From positions 1 through 10,754 of the forward strand of contig CAYWHE010000143.1 in the NCBI GenBank assembly GCA_964458125.1: 10,754 nucleotides of DNA, given 5' to 3'. A program made the position numbers and the translations under genes. Source of the stretch: CAYWHE01 sp964458125. Lineage in GTDB: Bacteria; Bacteroidota; Bacteroidia; AKYH767-A; OLB10. Below, piece after piece: positions 1-6,549 of the stretch. Each line of letters begins with the position of its first letter. Position 1 is the first letter of the stretch. A model generated the notes under the pieces. It was given only the letters and a program-made list of their open reading frames with translations, was not told where the DNA came from and ran no database searches.

Positions 1-905
1 AGGATTATTCATCCGAAGTGTTCAAACGTTTCTCCACGAACCGGATTGAAATATCCCGTAGACTGGCCGCCGAAAACAGCCAGTCCACAGGTGTGGTCAA
101 CGACTCCGGTTACGTGGACGGATACGGAGCCACTTCCCAGGAAGTGCTTACGGCCGCATTCCTGGCCGCTTATTCCGGCACCAGTCCGTCTAAAGTGCAA
201 CTCAGTGCATTTCCGAAAATCCCGCTGCCCAACTGGCGCATCACCTATGACGGCCTCTCCAAAATTCCGCTGATCAAGAAACTGTTCCAGAGCGTAAACC
301 TGTCGCATGCTTACCGTTCCACATACAGCGTCAATTCATACAGCACGAACCTCTTTTATAAATCCGATGGTACGGCCAGGGATCAGAGCAACAACTTTAT
401 TCCCAAGTATGAAATCGCCCAGGTCTCCATTTCGGAGCAGTTCAGCCCCCTGATCGGCGTGGACATCACCTGGAAAAACAGCCTGACCACCCGCTTTGAA
501 TACAAGCGCGACCGCAACCTCTCGCTCACTTACACCGGCATCCAGTTAACCGAAGTGAAAGGTTCTGAAATCGTCATCGGTTTGGGCTATCGCGTCCCGA
601 AATTCAAGCTGCCCTTCAAAATCAACGGCAAAGTGGTCAGGTTGAATAACGACCTGAACCTGACGGCTGATTTCGGCATCCGGAAGGACAACACCATCGT
701 GCGCCGCATGCAGGAACAAACCAACCAGCCCACGGCCGGTATGAAGATCACCACACTGAAGTTTGCCGCTGATTACGCCATTAATGAACGCCTGAATTTG
801 CGGGCTTTCTTCGATAAAACGATCAACAAACCCGTGGTTTCCACTTCTTTTCCGACAGCCAATACGCAGATCGGTATCTCCATCCGCTTCACCCTGGCCC
901 AGTAA
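1..905 (+). CDS. sprA: SprA, C-terminal end (type IX secretion / gliding motility outer-membrane protein), 5'-partial
   Basis: The reading frame is open from base 3 to the TAA at 903-905, giving about 300 residues. The gene enters from outside the window; the GTG at 18 is only an internal codon. SprA is a very large outer-membrane beta-barrel of Bacteroidota that forms the translocation pore of the type IX secretion system and is needed for gliding in gliding species. The visible part fits the SprA C-terminus: a segment reading PKIPLPNWRITYDGLSKI, then alternating amphipathic strands typical of a barrel (for example SLTTRFEYKRDRNLSLTYTG and LNNDLNLTADFGIRKDNT). It closes with NTQIGISIRFTLAQ, a final strand with an aromatic residue near the C-terminus as expected for outer-membrane barrel assembly. 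Family assignment is by recognition of these segments; the size of the whole protein cannot be judged here. No intrinsic terminator with a T-run follows the stop. Confidence 0.88.
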   Translation, partial: DYSSEVFKRFSTNRIEISRRLAAENSQSTGVVNDSGYVDGYGATSQEVLTAAFLAAYSGTSPSKVQLSAFPKIPLPNWRITYDGLSKIPLIKKLFQSVNLSHAYRSTYSVNSYSTNLFYKSDGTARDQSNNFIPKYEIAQVSISEQFSPLIGVDITWKNSLTTRFEYKRDRNLSLTYTGIQLTEVKGSEIVIGLGYRVPKFKLPFKINGKVVRLNNDLNLTADFGIRKDNTIVRRMQEQTNQPTAGMKITTLKFAADYAINERLNLRAFFDKTINKPVVSTSFPTANTQIGISIRFTLAQ

Positions 906-933
906 CCCGGATTTCTTTTTAAATGGTTGAACG

Positions 934-955
934 GCTTGCGTATGAACGCCTAAGC
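934..955 (+). other. Bulged stem-loop downstream of sprA
   Basis: GCTT-GCGT (934-941) pairs with ACGC (946-949) and AAGC (952-955) around an ATGA loop, leaving a 2-nt CT bulge. That gives eight base pairs starting 28 nt after the sprA stop. No T-run follows, so it is not a standard intrinsic terminator, but it is the only clear fold between sprA and the korA promoter. It could be a sprA mRNA 3' end structure. Confidence 0.3.
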
Positions 956-1009
956 GAATATTTGAGGGAACTAAAACCGGGCGTCTTTCCTGCTTTTGGA
1001 AAAAAGTTT

Positions 1010-1017
1010 TACTTTTG
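1010..1017 (+). promoter_or_regulatory. Bacteroidota-type -7 promoter element for korAB
   Basis: TACTTTTG is an exact match to the Bacteroidota -7 consensus TAnnTTTG. Transcription would begin a few bases downstream, around 1021-1025, leaving a leader of about 15 nt before the korA ATG at 1039. No TTG is present at the usual 17-23 nt spacing upstream; a TTTTG at 994-998 is too close. The element argues against an in-frame TTG at 1015 being the korA start, since that codon lies inside the promoter. Confidence 0.55.
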
Positions 1018-1038
1018 TTCGGAAATTCATATTTGACG

Positions 1039-2880
1039 ATGGAAAAACAAACAGCCGTACTCGAACACGTGATTATCAAGTTTGCCGGTGATTCGGGTGA
1101 CGGGATGCAGTTGACAGGAACTCAGTTTACCAATACCGCAGCATTATTCGGCAACGACCTCAGTACCTTCCCGGATTTTCCGGCTGAAATAAGGGCCCCC
1201 CAGGGCACCCTGGCCGGGGTGTCGGGCTACCAGCTTCATTTTGGAAGCGTGAATATTTACTCTCCCGGTGATGTATGTGATGTCCTCGTGGTCATGAATG
1301 CAGCCGCCCTGAAAGCCAACCTCCGGTTTTTAAAGAAAGGGGGAACCATCATCGCCAACACCGACGGCTTTGATCCGAAAAACCTCCGCCTGGCCAGCTA
1401 TCCCGAAGGAAAAAATCCTATTGAAGACAACTCGCTTGACGAGTTCCGGCTCATCACGCTGGATGTGACCAAGATGACGCGTGCAGCGCTGACCGAATCG
1501 GGCATGGGCACCAAGGAAATCGACCGCGCCAAGAATATGTTCGTACTGGGATTCCTATACTGGATGTACAGCCGCTCCCTGGACAACAGTATAAAATTCC
1601 TGGAAGAAAAATTTTCGAAGAAAAAGGATATCCTCGATGCCAACGTGAAAGTGCTCAAGGCCGGTTATCATTTTGGCGAAACCTCCGAAACTTTTACCAC
1701 ACGTTACGAAGTGAATCCCGCGCCCATGCCGGCCGGCGTTTACCGCAACATCATGGGCAACCAGGCTACGGCCCTGGGTTTGATCGCCGCCGCCAGGCAG
1801 GCTAAACTCCCGCTTTACCTGGGCAGTTACCCGATTACCCCGGCCTCCGACATCCTGCATGAATTATCCAGGCATAAAAATTATAACGTCAAAACCTTCC
1901 AGGCCGAAGACGAAATTGCAGCCATCTGCTCCGCCATCGGGGCCTCTTTTGGCGGTAACCTGGCCGTGACCACCTCCTCCGGTCCAGGCATCGCTCTCAA
2001 AGGGGAAGCCATGGGACTGGCCCTGATGCTGGAACTTCCCCTGGTCATTATCAACGTGCAGCGGGGCGGGCCTTCCACCGGGCTGCCCACCAAAACCGAA
2101 CAAAGTGACCTGATGCAGGCCGTTTATGGACGAAACGGGGAGTCACCCATTCCGGTCATCGCGGCCTGTTCTCCTGCCGATTGTTTTGAAATGGCCTTTG
2201 AAGCCTGCCGCCTGGCCATTGAATTCATGACACCGGTGATGCTGCTCACCGACGGATATATTGCCAATGGCGCTGAACCCTGGCGTTTCCCGAAGGCGGC
2301 TTCATTGCCTGAAATCAATGTTCGCTTTGCCAAAGCAGCGGAAGGCGAAAAATTTCTCCCTTATAAACGCGATGAGAAATTATCAAGGCCCTGGGCCATA
2401 CCCGGAACCAAAGGCCTGGAACACCGGATCGGCGGGCTGGAGAAACAACATGAAACGGGTAACATTTCCTATGATCCCGAAAACCATGAATTCATGGTGC
2501 GCATGCGGGAAGCCAAAACGGAAAAAGTGGCCGATTACGTTCCGGTACAGACCATCGATAACGGTACGGACAAAGGCAGGCTGCTGATCCTCGGCTGGGG
2601 CTCCACTTACGGTGCCATTAAAACGGCCGTGGTGCAGGCCAGGGCCGAAGGGTATGACGTATCGCATGCCCATCTCAGGTACATACGTCCCTTCCCGAAA
2701 AATCTCGGTGAGCTGTTGTACAATTACGATAAGGTACTCATACCGGAGATGAATACCGGACAGTTGATAAAGATGATCCGGGATAAATTCATGATTCCTG
2801 CCATCGGGCTGAATAAAATACAGGGCATGCCCTTCGCAGCCGGGGAGATCAATGCTAAAATTAAAGAGTTGCTCAGCTAA
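1039..2880 (+). CDS. korA: 2-oxoacid:ferredoxin oxidoreductase, fused gamma-alpha subunit (probably 2-oxoglutarate-specific)
   Basis: 613 residues from the ATG at 1039. The enzyme, with KorB, oxidatively decarboxylates a 2-oxoacid to its acyl-CoA and passes electrons to ferredoxin in the cytoplasm; the reaction is reversible. The chain begins with the gamma domain (FAGDSGDGMQLTG, with GDSGDG at residues 17-22), which covers roughly the first 190 residues. The alpha, pyrimidine-binding TPP domain follows, with the hallmark YPITPASD at about 264-271, TSSGPG, and a conserved QRGGPSTG segment including Arg342. The gamma-alpha fusion and length are typical of the two-subunit enzymes known from archaea and aerobic bacteria. 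The 2-oxoglutarate preference is inferred from overall resemblance to KorA, not from a decisive residue; a broad 2-oxoacid specificity is possible. An earlier in-frame TTG at 1015 lies in the -7 promoter box and is rejected as the start. korB follows after 33 nt, so the two are surely co-transcribed. Confidence 0.93.
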   Translation: MEKQTAVLEHVIIKFAGDSGDGMQLTGTQFTNTAALFGNDLSTFPDFPAEIRAPQGTLAGVSGYQLHFGSVNIYSPGDVCDVLVVMNAAALKANLRFLKKGGTIIANTDGFDPKNLRLASYPEGKNPIEDNSLDEFRLITLDVTKMTRAALTESGMGTKEIDRAKNMFVLGFLYWMYSRSLDNSIKFLEEKFSKKKDILDANVKVLKAGYHFGETSETFTTRYEVNPAPMPAGVYRNIMGNQATALGLIAAARQAKLPLYLGSYPITPASDILHELSRHKNYNVKTFQAEDEIAAICSAIGASFGGNLAVTTSSGPGIALKGEAMGLALMLELPLVIINVQRGGPSTGLPTKTEQSDLMQAVYGRNGESPIPVIAACSPADCFEMAFEACRLAIEFMTPVMLLTDGYIANGAEPWRFPKAASLPEINVRFAKAAEGEKFLPYKRDEKLSRPWAIPGTKGLEHRIGGLEKQHETGNISYDPENHEFMVRMREAKTEKVADYVPVQTIDNGTDKGRLLILGWGSTYGAIKTAVVQARAEGYDVSHAHLRYIRPFPKNLGELLYNYDKVLIPEMNTGQLIKMIRDKFMIPAIGLNKIQGMPFAAGEINAKIKELLS

Positions 2881-2913
2881 ACCAAATATCGAATTACCTT
2901 ATTTTCTGATTTT

Positions 2914-3960
2914 ATGGATACGACCACCTTACCCGATACCGGGGAACCCAAATTAACCGCCAAGGACCTTGTCACGGATCAGGATGTGCGCTGGTGCCCG
3001 GGTTGCGGAGATTATTCCATCCTCAAGCAGGTTCAGACCGTTATTCCCGAGCTCGGCATCCCCCGTGAAAAAATTGTTTTTGTTTCCGGTATCGGTTGTT
3101 CCTCGCGCTTTCCCTATTACATGGAAACCTTCGGCATGCACAGCATTCACGGACGGGCCACAGCAGTGGTGAGCGGGCTGAAAGCGTCCCGGCCCGACCT
3201 GAGTGTGTGGATCGTCACCGGTGATGGTGATGCATTGTCCATCGGCGGCAATCATTTCATTCATATCCTGCGCAGGAACTTCAATGTCAACATCCTGTTG
3301 TTTAACAATGAGATTTACGGCCTGACCAAAGGGCAGTATTCCCCGACTTCGGAAGCTGGCAAGGTGACCAAGTCCACGCCCATGGGCAGCCTGGATCACC
3401 CGTTTAACCCGATCGCCCTGGCCATGGGTGCTGACGGCACATTTATCGCACGCAGCATGGATCGCGACCCGGTTCACCTGAAGGAAATGTTACGCCGGAC
3501 GGCCGCTCATAACGGAACCTCTTTCCTGGAGATCTACCAGAACTGCAACGTCTTCAACGACGGAGCGTTTGAGATTTATACAGAAAAGTCTACCAAAAAG
3601 GAAGAAACCCTGTTCGCTGAAAATGGTAAGCCCCTTATTTTCGGAGCCGACCGGGATAAGGGTATCAAACTGGATGGATTCAGACCGGTGGTCGTAAACC
3701 TGGCCGAGGGCCATTCGGCCAGCGATTTATGGATACACGATGAAACGGACAGGGTGAAAGCGGGTATACTGAGCCGTTTCTTTGATAATCCGAAAAAACA
3801 GGAACATCATTTTCCAAGACCGTTCGGTGTGTTTTACACTGAGGAACGTCATTGTTATGAAGAGTCCCTGCAGGCGCAAATGGATGAAGCCATGTCCAAA
3901 AAAGGTGCGGGAGACCTGGATAAACTGCTTATGGGCCGAGAAACCTGGGAGATCCACTAA
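2914..3960 (+). CDS. korB: 2-oxoacid:ferredoxin oxidoreductase, beta subunit (TPP and 4Fe-4S)
   Basis: 348 residues from the ATG at 2914. This is the catalytic partner of KorA: it binds thiamine diphosphate and a single 4Fe-4S cluster that relays electrons to ferredoxin. Four cysteines sit where the cluster ligands are expected: Cys28 and Cys31 (WCPGCGDYS), Cys62 (GIGCSSRFPYY) and Cys211 (NCNVFNDGAFE). The TPP/Mg motif runs from GDGD (103-106) to NN (131-132), followed by EIYGLTKGQYSPTS (133-146), which resembles the 2-oxoglutarate/general 2-oxoacid branch. The family length is about 300-350, so the protein is complete. No separate delta (ferredoxin-like) subunit is nearby, as expected for this two-subunit type. 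The gene ends 28 nt from the convergent fcl stop. No GC-rich hairpin lies there, only a TTTTT at 3986-3990 overlapping the fcl stop, so the terminator for this operon is not evident. Confidence 0.94.
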   Translation: MDTTTLPDTGEPKLTAKDLVTDQDVRWCPGCGDYSILKQVQTVIPELGIPREKIVFVSGIGCSSRFPYYMETFGMHSIHGRATAVVSGLKASRPDLSVWIVTGDGDALSIGGNHFIHILRRNFNVNILLFNNEIYGLTKGQYSPTSEAGKVTKSTPMGSLDHPFNPIALAMGADGTFIARSMDRDPVHLKEMLRRTAAHNGTSFLEIYQNCNVFNDGAFEIYTEKSTKKEETLFAENGKPLIFGADRDKGIKLDGFRPVVVNLAEGHSASDLWIHDETDRVKAGILSRFFDNPKKQEHHFPRPFGVFYTEERHCYEESLQAQMDEAMSKKGAGDLDKLLMGRETWEIH

Positions 3961-3988
3961 ACCGTCACCGGGTTCGATCAGTTGCTTT

Positions 3989-4921
3989 TTACCGGAATAC
4001 CATCCGGGAAACATCATTCCATACCTTCATAATGCCTTCACGCAGGGAGATGCTGTGCTTCCAGCCGAGTTGATGGATTTTGGAAACATCCAGCAGTTTA
4101 CGGGGTGTTCCGTCCGGTTTGGTCGTGTCAAAAACAAGTTCCCCTTCATAGCCTGTAATTTCTTTCACCAACAGGGCCAGGTCCTTAATGGTGATGTCCA
4201 CCCCCGTGCCGATGTTGACATGTTGGGCTTCCTGATAATGTTGCATCAGAAAAAGGGAGGCATCAGCCAGGTCATCCACGTGCAGGAATTCCCGCATCGG
4301 TGAACCCGTTCCCCAGATCTCCACGGCAGGTCTGGAATTATTTTTAGCATCGGAAAATTTCCGGATCAGCGCCGGAAGCACATGGGAATTTTTCAGGTCG
4401 TAATTGTCATTCGGCCCATAGAGATTGGTCGGCATGGCTGAAATAAAATTACAGCCGTATTGCATCCGGAAGGCTTCGCACATTTTAAGTCCGGCAATTT
4501 TCGCCAGGGCATAGGGTTCATTGGTGGACTCCAGCGCTCCGGTCAGCAGGTATTCTTCCCGGATGGGCTGGGGGCATAGTTTCGGGTAGATACAGGAAGA
4601 TCCCAGGAATAATAATTTTTGAACGCCCGTTTCATAAGCCTGCCGGATGACGTTGTTCTGTATCATCAGGTTGTCGTAAATGAAATCGGCCCGGTACGTG
4701 TTGTTGGCCACAATTCCGCCCACCTTGGCCGCAGCGAGAAAAACAAAATCCGGTTTTTCAGATTTGAAAAAATCCTGTACCGCCTGCTGCTGTCGTAAAT
4801 CCAGTTCGGAAGAACTTCGGGTGACGATGTTGGAATACCCGGTGGCTTCCAGTTTCCTTTTGATGGCCGATCCAACCATTCCCCGGTGACCGGCAATGTA
4901 TATTTTATCCTCTTTGTTCAT
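3989..4921 (-). CDS. fcl: GDP-L-fucose synthase (GDP-4-keto-6-deoxy-D-mannose 3,5-epimerase/4-reductase)
   Basis: 310 residues, ATG at 4921-4919. It catalyses the last step of GDP-L-fucose synthesis: 3,5-epimerisation and NADPH-dependent 4-reduction of the product of Gmd, in the cytoplasm. It is an extended short-chain dehydrogenase with the Rossmann motif GHRGMVG (11-17), SSCIYP around Ser108/Ser109 with Cys110, and the catalytic YALAK (Tyr137, Lys141). His180 follows in NLYGPNDNYDLKNSH. Cys110 and His180 correspond, one residue shifted, to the Cys109/His179 acid-base pair described for the Escherichia coli enzyme. MREFLHVDDLA is also characteristic. Length is normal (about 310-320). It lies downstream of gmd in the same direction with a 123-nt structured spacer, so it is probably co-transcribed with gmd. 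The alternative symbol is wcaG. Confidence 0.95.
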   Translation of the reverse strand: MNKEDKIYIAGHRGMVGSAIKRKLEATGYSNIVTRSSSELDLRQQQAVQDFFKSEKPDFVFLAAAKVGGIVANNTYRADFIYDNLMIQNNVIRQAYETGVQKLLFLGSSCIYPKLCPQPIREEYLLTGALESTNEPYALAKIAGLKMCEAFRMQYGCNFISAMPTNLYGPNDNYDLKNSHVLPALIRKFSDAKNNSRPAVEIWGTGSPMREFLHVDDLADASLFLMQHYQEAQHVNIGTGVDITIKDLALLVKEITGYEGELVFDTTKPDGTPRKLLDVSKIHQLGWKHSISLREGIMKVWNDVSRMVFR

Positions 4922-4958
4922 AACTTATGCCGTTCACCGGAACCGGACCGGCTGCAAA

Positions 4959-5044
4959 CCTGCACCTGTTATTTCCTCCCGCAAAACCGCCTGTGCAGGC
5001 CCTGAAGGAAATCAGCAGTTGAAAACAGCTATTTTACTTCAGGG
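4959..5044 (-). other. Two abutting inverted repeats in the gmd-fcl spacer
   Basis: Read in the direction of gmd, an 8-bp perfect inverted repeat starts at the base after the gmd stop: CCCTGAAG at 5044-5037 against CTTCAGGG at 5007-5000. Its 29-nt loop holds an imperfect palindrome, AAAAnAGCTnTTTT, at 5022-5035. The second repeat starts on the very next base: CCTGCAC at 4999-4993 against GTGCAGG at 4965-4959, 7 bp with a 27-nt loop. There is no T-run after either, so they look less like intrinsic terminators than mRNA structures that could stabilise gmd mRNA or modulate fcl expression. The arms are exact in the sequence; the function is inferred. Confidence 0.4.
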
Positions 5045-6160
5045 TTATATTTCGTGATAATTAATAATCTTATGTCCTCCTTCCCGCAGGTACTTATCGC
5101 GGCTGAAGAGGTTGATGTCGGAAGCCACCATTTCCCTGACGATGGCGTTCAGGTCGTATTTGGGTTTCCATCCGAGTTTCTGCTGCGCCTTGGAAGCGTC
5201 ACCAATTAAAATATCCACTTCCGCCGGGCGGTAATACTTTTTATCGATCAGCATCACTTTTTTCCCGGCAGCCACCTGGTACTTGGGGTTGTTGCATTTG
5301 GTCACGATGGCGTATTCATTTTCGGCTTGCCCTTCAAAGGCGATTTCGATTCCGGCTTCAAGGAAAGCCATGCGGATGAAATCGCGGACCGTGGTGGTGA
5401 TGCCGGTTGCCACGACAAAATCTTCAGGTTTTTCCTGTTGCAGCATGAGGTACATGGCTTCCACGTAATCGGCGGCATGCCCCCAATCTCTTTTGGCATC
5501 GATGTTTCCCATGTACACTTTATCCTGTAACCCAAGGACTATACGCGCTACGGCACGGGTGATTTTCCTCGTCACGAAGGTTTCGCCGCGCAGGGGAGAT
5601 TCGTGGTTGAAGAGAATGCCGTTGACGGCATACATGTTATACGACTCCCGGTAGTTGACCATGATCCAGTAGGCATAAAGTTTGGCAACGGCATAAGGGG
5701 AACGGGGATGGAAGGGTGTTGTTTCCTTCTGGGGGATTTCCTGCACCAGGCCGTATAATTCAGAGGTGGAGGCCTGGTAAATGCGGCATTTGTCGACCAT
5801 ACCCAGCATCCTCACCGCTTCCAGAATGCGCAGGGCGCCAATCCCGTCGGCATTGGCCGTGTATTCCGGAGTGCTGAAACTCACCTGCACATGCGACATG
5901 GCGCCCAGGTTGTAAATTTCGTCCGGCTGAACTTCCTGGATAATGCGGATGATGTTCGTGGAATCGGTGAGATCACCGTAGTGAAGTTTGAACCGCACGT
6001 TTTCCTCATGCGTATCGCTGTAAAGGTGGTCGACCCGTTCGGTATTGAACAGGGAACTCCTGCGCTTGATGCCGTGCACCAGGTAGCCTTTGTTCAGCAG
6101 GAATTCGGCCAGGTATGCACCGTCTTGCCCGGTGATGCCTGTAATCAAAGCAGTTTTCAT
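5045..6160 (-). CDS. gmd: GDP-mannose 4,6-dehydratase
   Basis: 371 residues, ATG at 6160-6158. It converts GDP-D-mannose to GDP-4-keto-6-deoxy-D-mannose with bound NADP, the committed step to GDP-L-fucose (and to GDP-rhamnose or GDP-perosamine with other partners). Visible motifs are the Rossmann GITGQDG (8-14), IKRRSS (31-36, NADP phosphate contacts), NLGAMSHVQVSF, the active-site STSELYG with Thr132 and Glu134, and YAVAK with Tyr156 and Lys160. These positions match those I recall for the E. coli enzyme exactly. NHESPLRGETFVTRKI is another Gmd signature. Length is normal for the family (about 370). fcl lies downstream on the same strand, so GDP-L-fucose is the expected product. The promoter must lie in 6161-6430; no exact TAnnTTTG is present on this strand there. 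The nearest near-matches are GAACTTTG (6311-6304) and TTATTTTG (6253-6246), each with one mismatch. Confidence 0.96.
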   Translation of the reverse strand: MKTALITGITGQDGAYLAEFLLNKGYLVHGIKRRSSLFNTERVDHLYSDTHEENVRFKLHYGDLTDSTNIIRIIQEVQPDEIYNLGAMSHVQVSFSTPEYTANADGIGALRILEAVRMLGMVDKCRIYQASTSELYGLVQEIPQKETTPFHPRSPYAVAKLYAYWIMVNYRESYNMYAVNGILFNHESPLRGETFVTRKITRAVARIVLGLQDKVYMGNIDAKRDWGHAADYVEAMYLMLQQEKPEDFVVATGITTTVRDFIRMAFLEAGIEIAFEGQAENEYAIVTKCNNPKYQVAAGKKVMLIDKKYYRPAEVDILIGDASKAQQKLGWKPKYDLNAIVREMVASDINLFSRDKYLREGGHKIINYHEI

Positions 6161-6429
6161 ATGCCCGTCTCGTTAGGTTGGTTGTTGGTCAGGTTGATAA
6201 TCCTGTTCAATACGCTGGTTGCCCCCTGTAAGTTGCAGAAACAGGCAAAATAAAAACCTGTTTAATCAGCCAGGGTGTATGGCACATTCATGGGTTTACG
6301 GTGCAAAGTTCCGAAAAAAACATGAAGATTCTTCCTGCTGTGCATCCGGCTTCCATTAAATTCACAACCCGTGGCCGAACAACGGTATAACTTCCCGAAT
6401 ATCCGTAAAATTTTGAAGTGATTTAATTA
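6161..6429. promoter_or_regulatory. Divergent intergenic control region between gmd and the tyrosine-kinase gene
   Basis: No plausible gene lies here. Next to gmd it carries three CCTGT pentamers (6202-6206, 6225-6229, 6257-6261) and one ACAGG (6241-6245). The last two form a 7-bp perfect inverted repeat, AAACAGG (6239-6245) against CCTGTTT (6257-6263), around an A-rich 11-nt loop. ACAGG could instead pair with CCTGT at 6225, also across 11 nt. A G-rich stretch with four GG pairs lies at 6176-6193. The part nearer the kinase gene is AT-richer and leads into the -7 element at 6430. Regulatory function is inferred from position. Confidence 0.45.
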
Positions 6430-6437
6430 TAAATTTG
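6430..6437 (+). promoter_or_regulatory. Bacteroidota-type -7 promoter element for the kinase-ABC exporter genes
   Basis: TAAATTTG is an exact TAnnTTTG match in an AT-rich stretch. A TTTTG at 6411-6415 is upstream, but its 14-nt spacing is shorter than the usual 17-23, so the -33 element is doubtful. Transcription would begin around 6441-6445, leaving a leader of about 100 nt before the chosen ATG at 6546. A TTG at 6435 in frame with the kinase lies inside this element and so is not used as the start. Confidence 0.6.
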
Positions 6438-6445
6438 TACGGATT

Positions 6446-6549
6446 ATGCATTCCTGTCCCGGTAAATATCCGGAAAGAATGTAAAACCTTTGATTGGGAT
6501 TTCAGTATAACTTATTTTTCGAATGTATTTAATTCAGATGTACGCATGA
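6446..6549 (+). other. Kinase-gene leader with two short upstream ORFs
   Basis: Two small ORFs lie in the predicted 5' leader. The first, ATG at 6446 to TAA at 6482-6484, would encode the 12-residue MHSCPGKYPERM and starts within a few bases of the predicted transcription start. The second, ATG at 6523 to TGA at 6547-6549, would encode MYLIQMYA; its TGA overlaps the kinase ATG (6546-6548) as ATGA, the arrangement associated with translational coupling. Neither has a clear Shine-Dalgarno, which is common in this phylum. Both could be chance; the overlap is the stronger point. Confidence 0.25.

Noticed and set aside
1015..1038. A TTG-initiated eight-residue N-terminal extension of KorA.
   Set aside because: The TTG lies within the TACTTTTG promoter element, and the ATG at 1039 gives the normal KorA N-terminus.
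3961..3992. Possible bidirectional terminator between korB and fcl, suggested by a TTTTT run.
   Set aside because: Only a 4-bp CCGG/CCGG pairing can be drawn around it, and the T-run sits inside the would-be loop.
3782..4303. A 173-codon plus-strand ORF spanning the korB end and the fcl 3' part.
   Set aside because: It overlaps korB in another frame and runs antisense to fcl; both overlapped genes have clear family motifs, and the ORF product has none.
6435..6545. A TTG-initiated 37-residue N-terminal extension of the tyrosine kinase.
   Set aside because: The TTG lies within the TAAATTTG promoter element, so it would not be in the transcript; the extension does not look like a Wzz-domain start.
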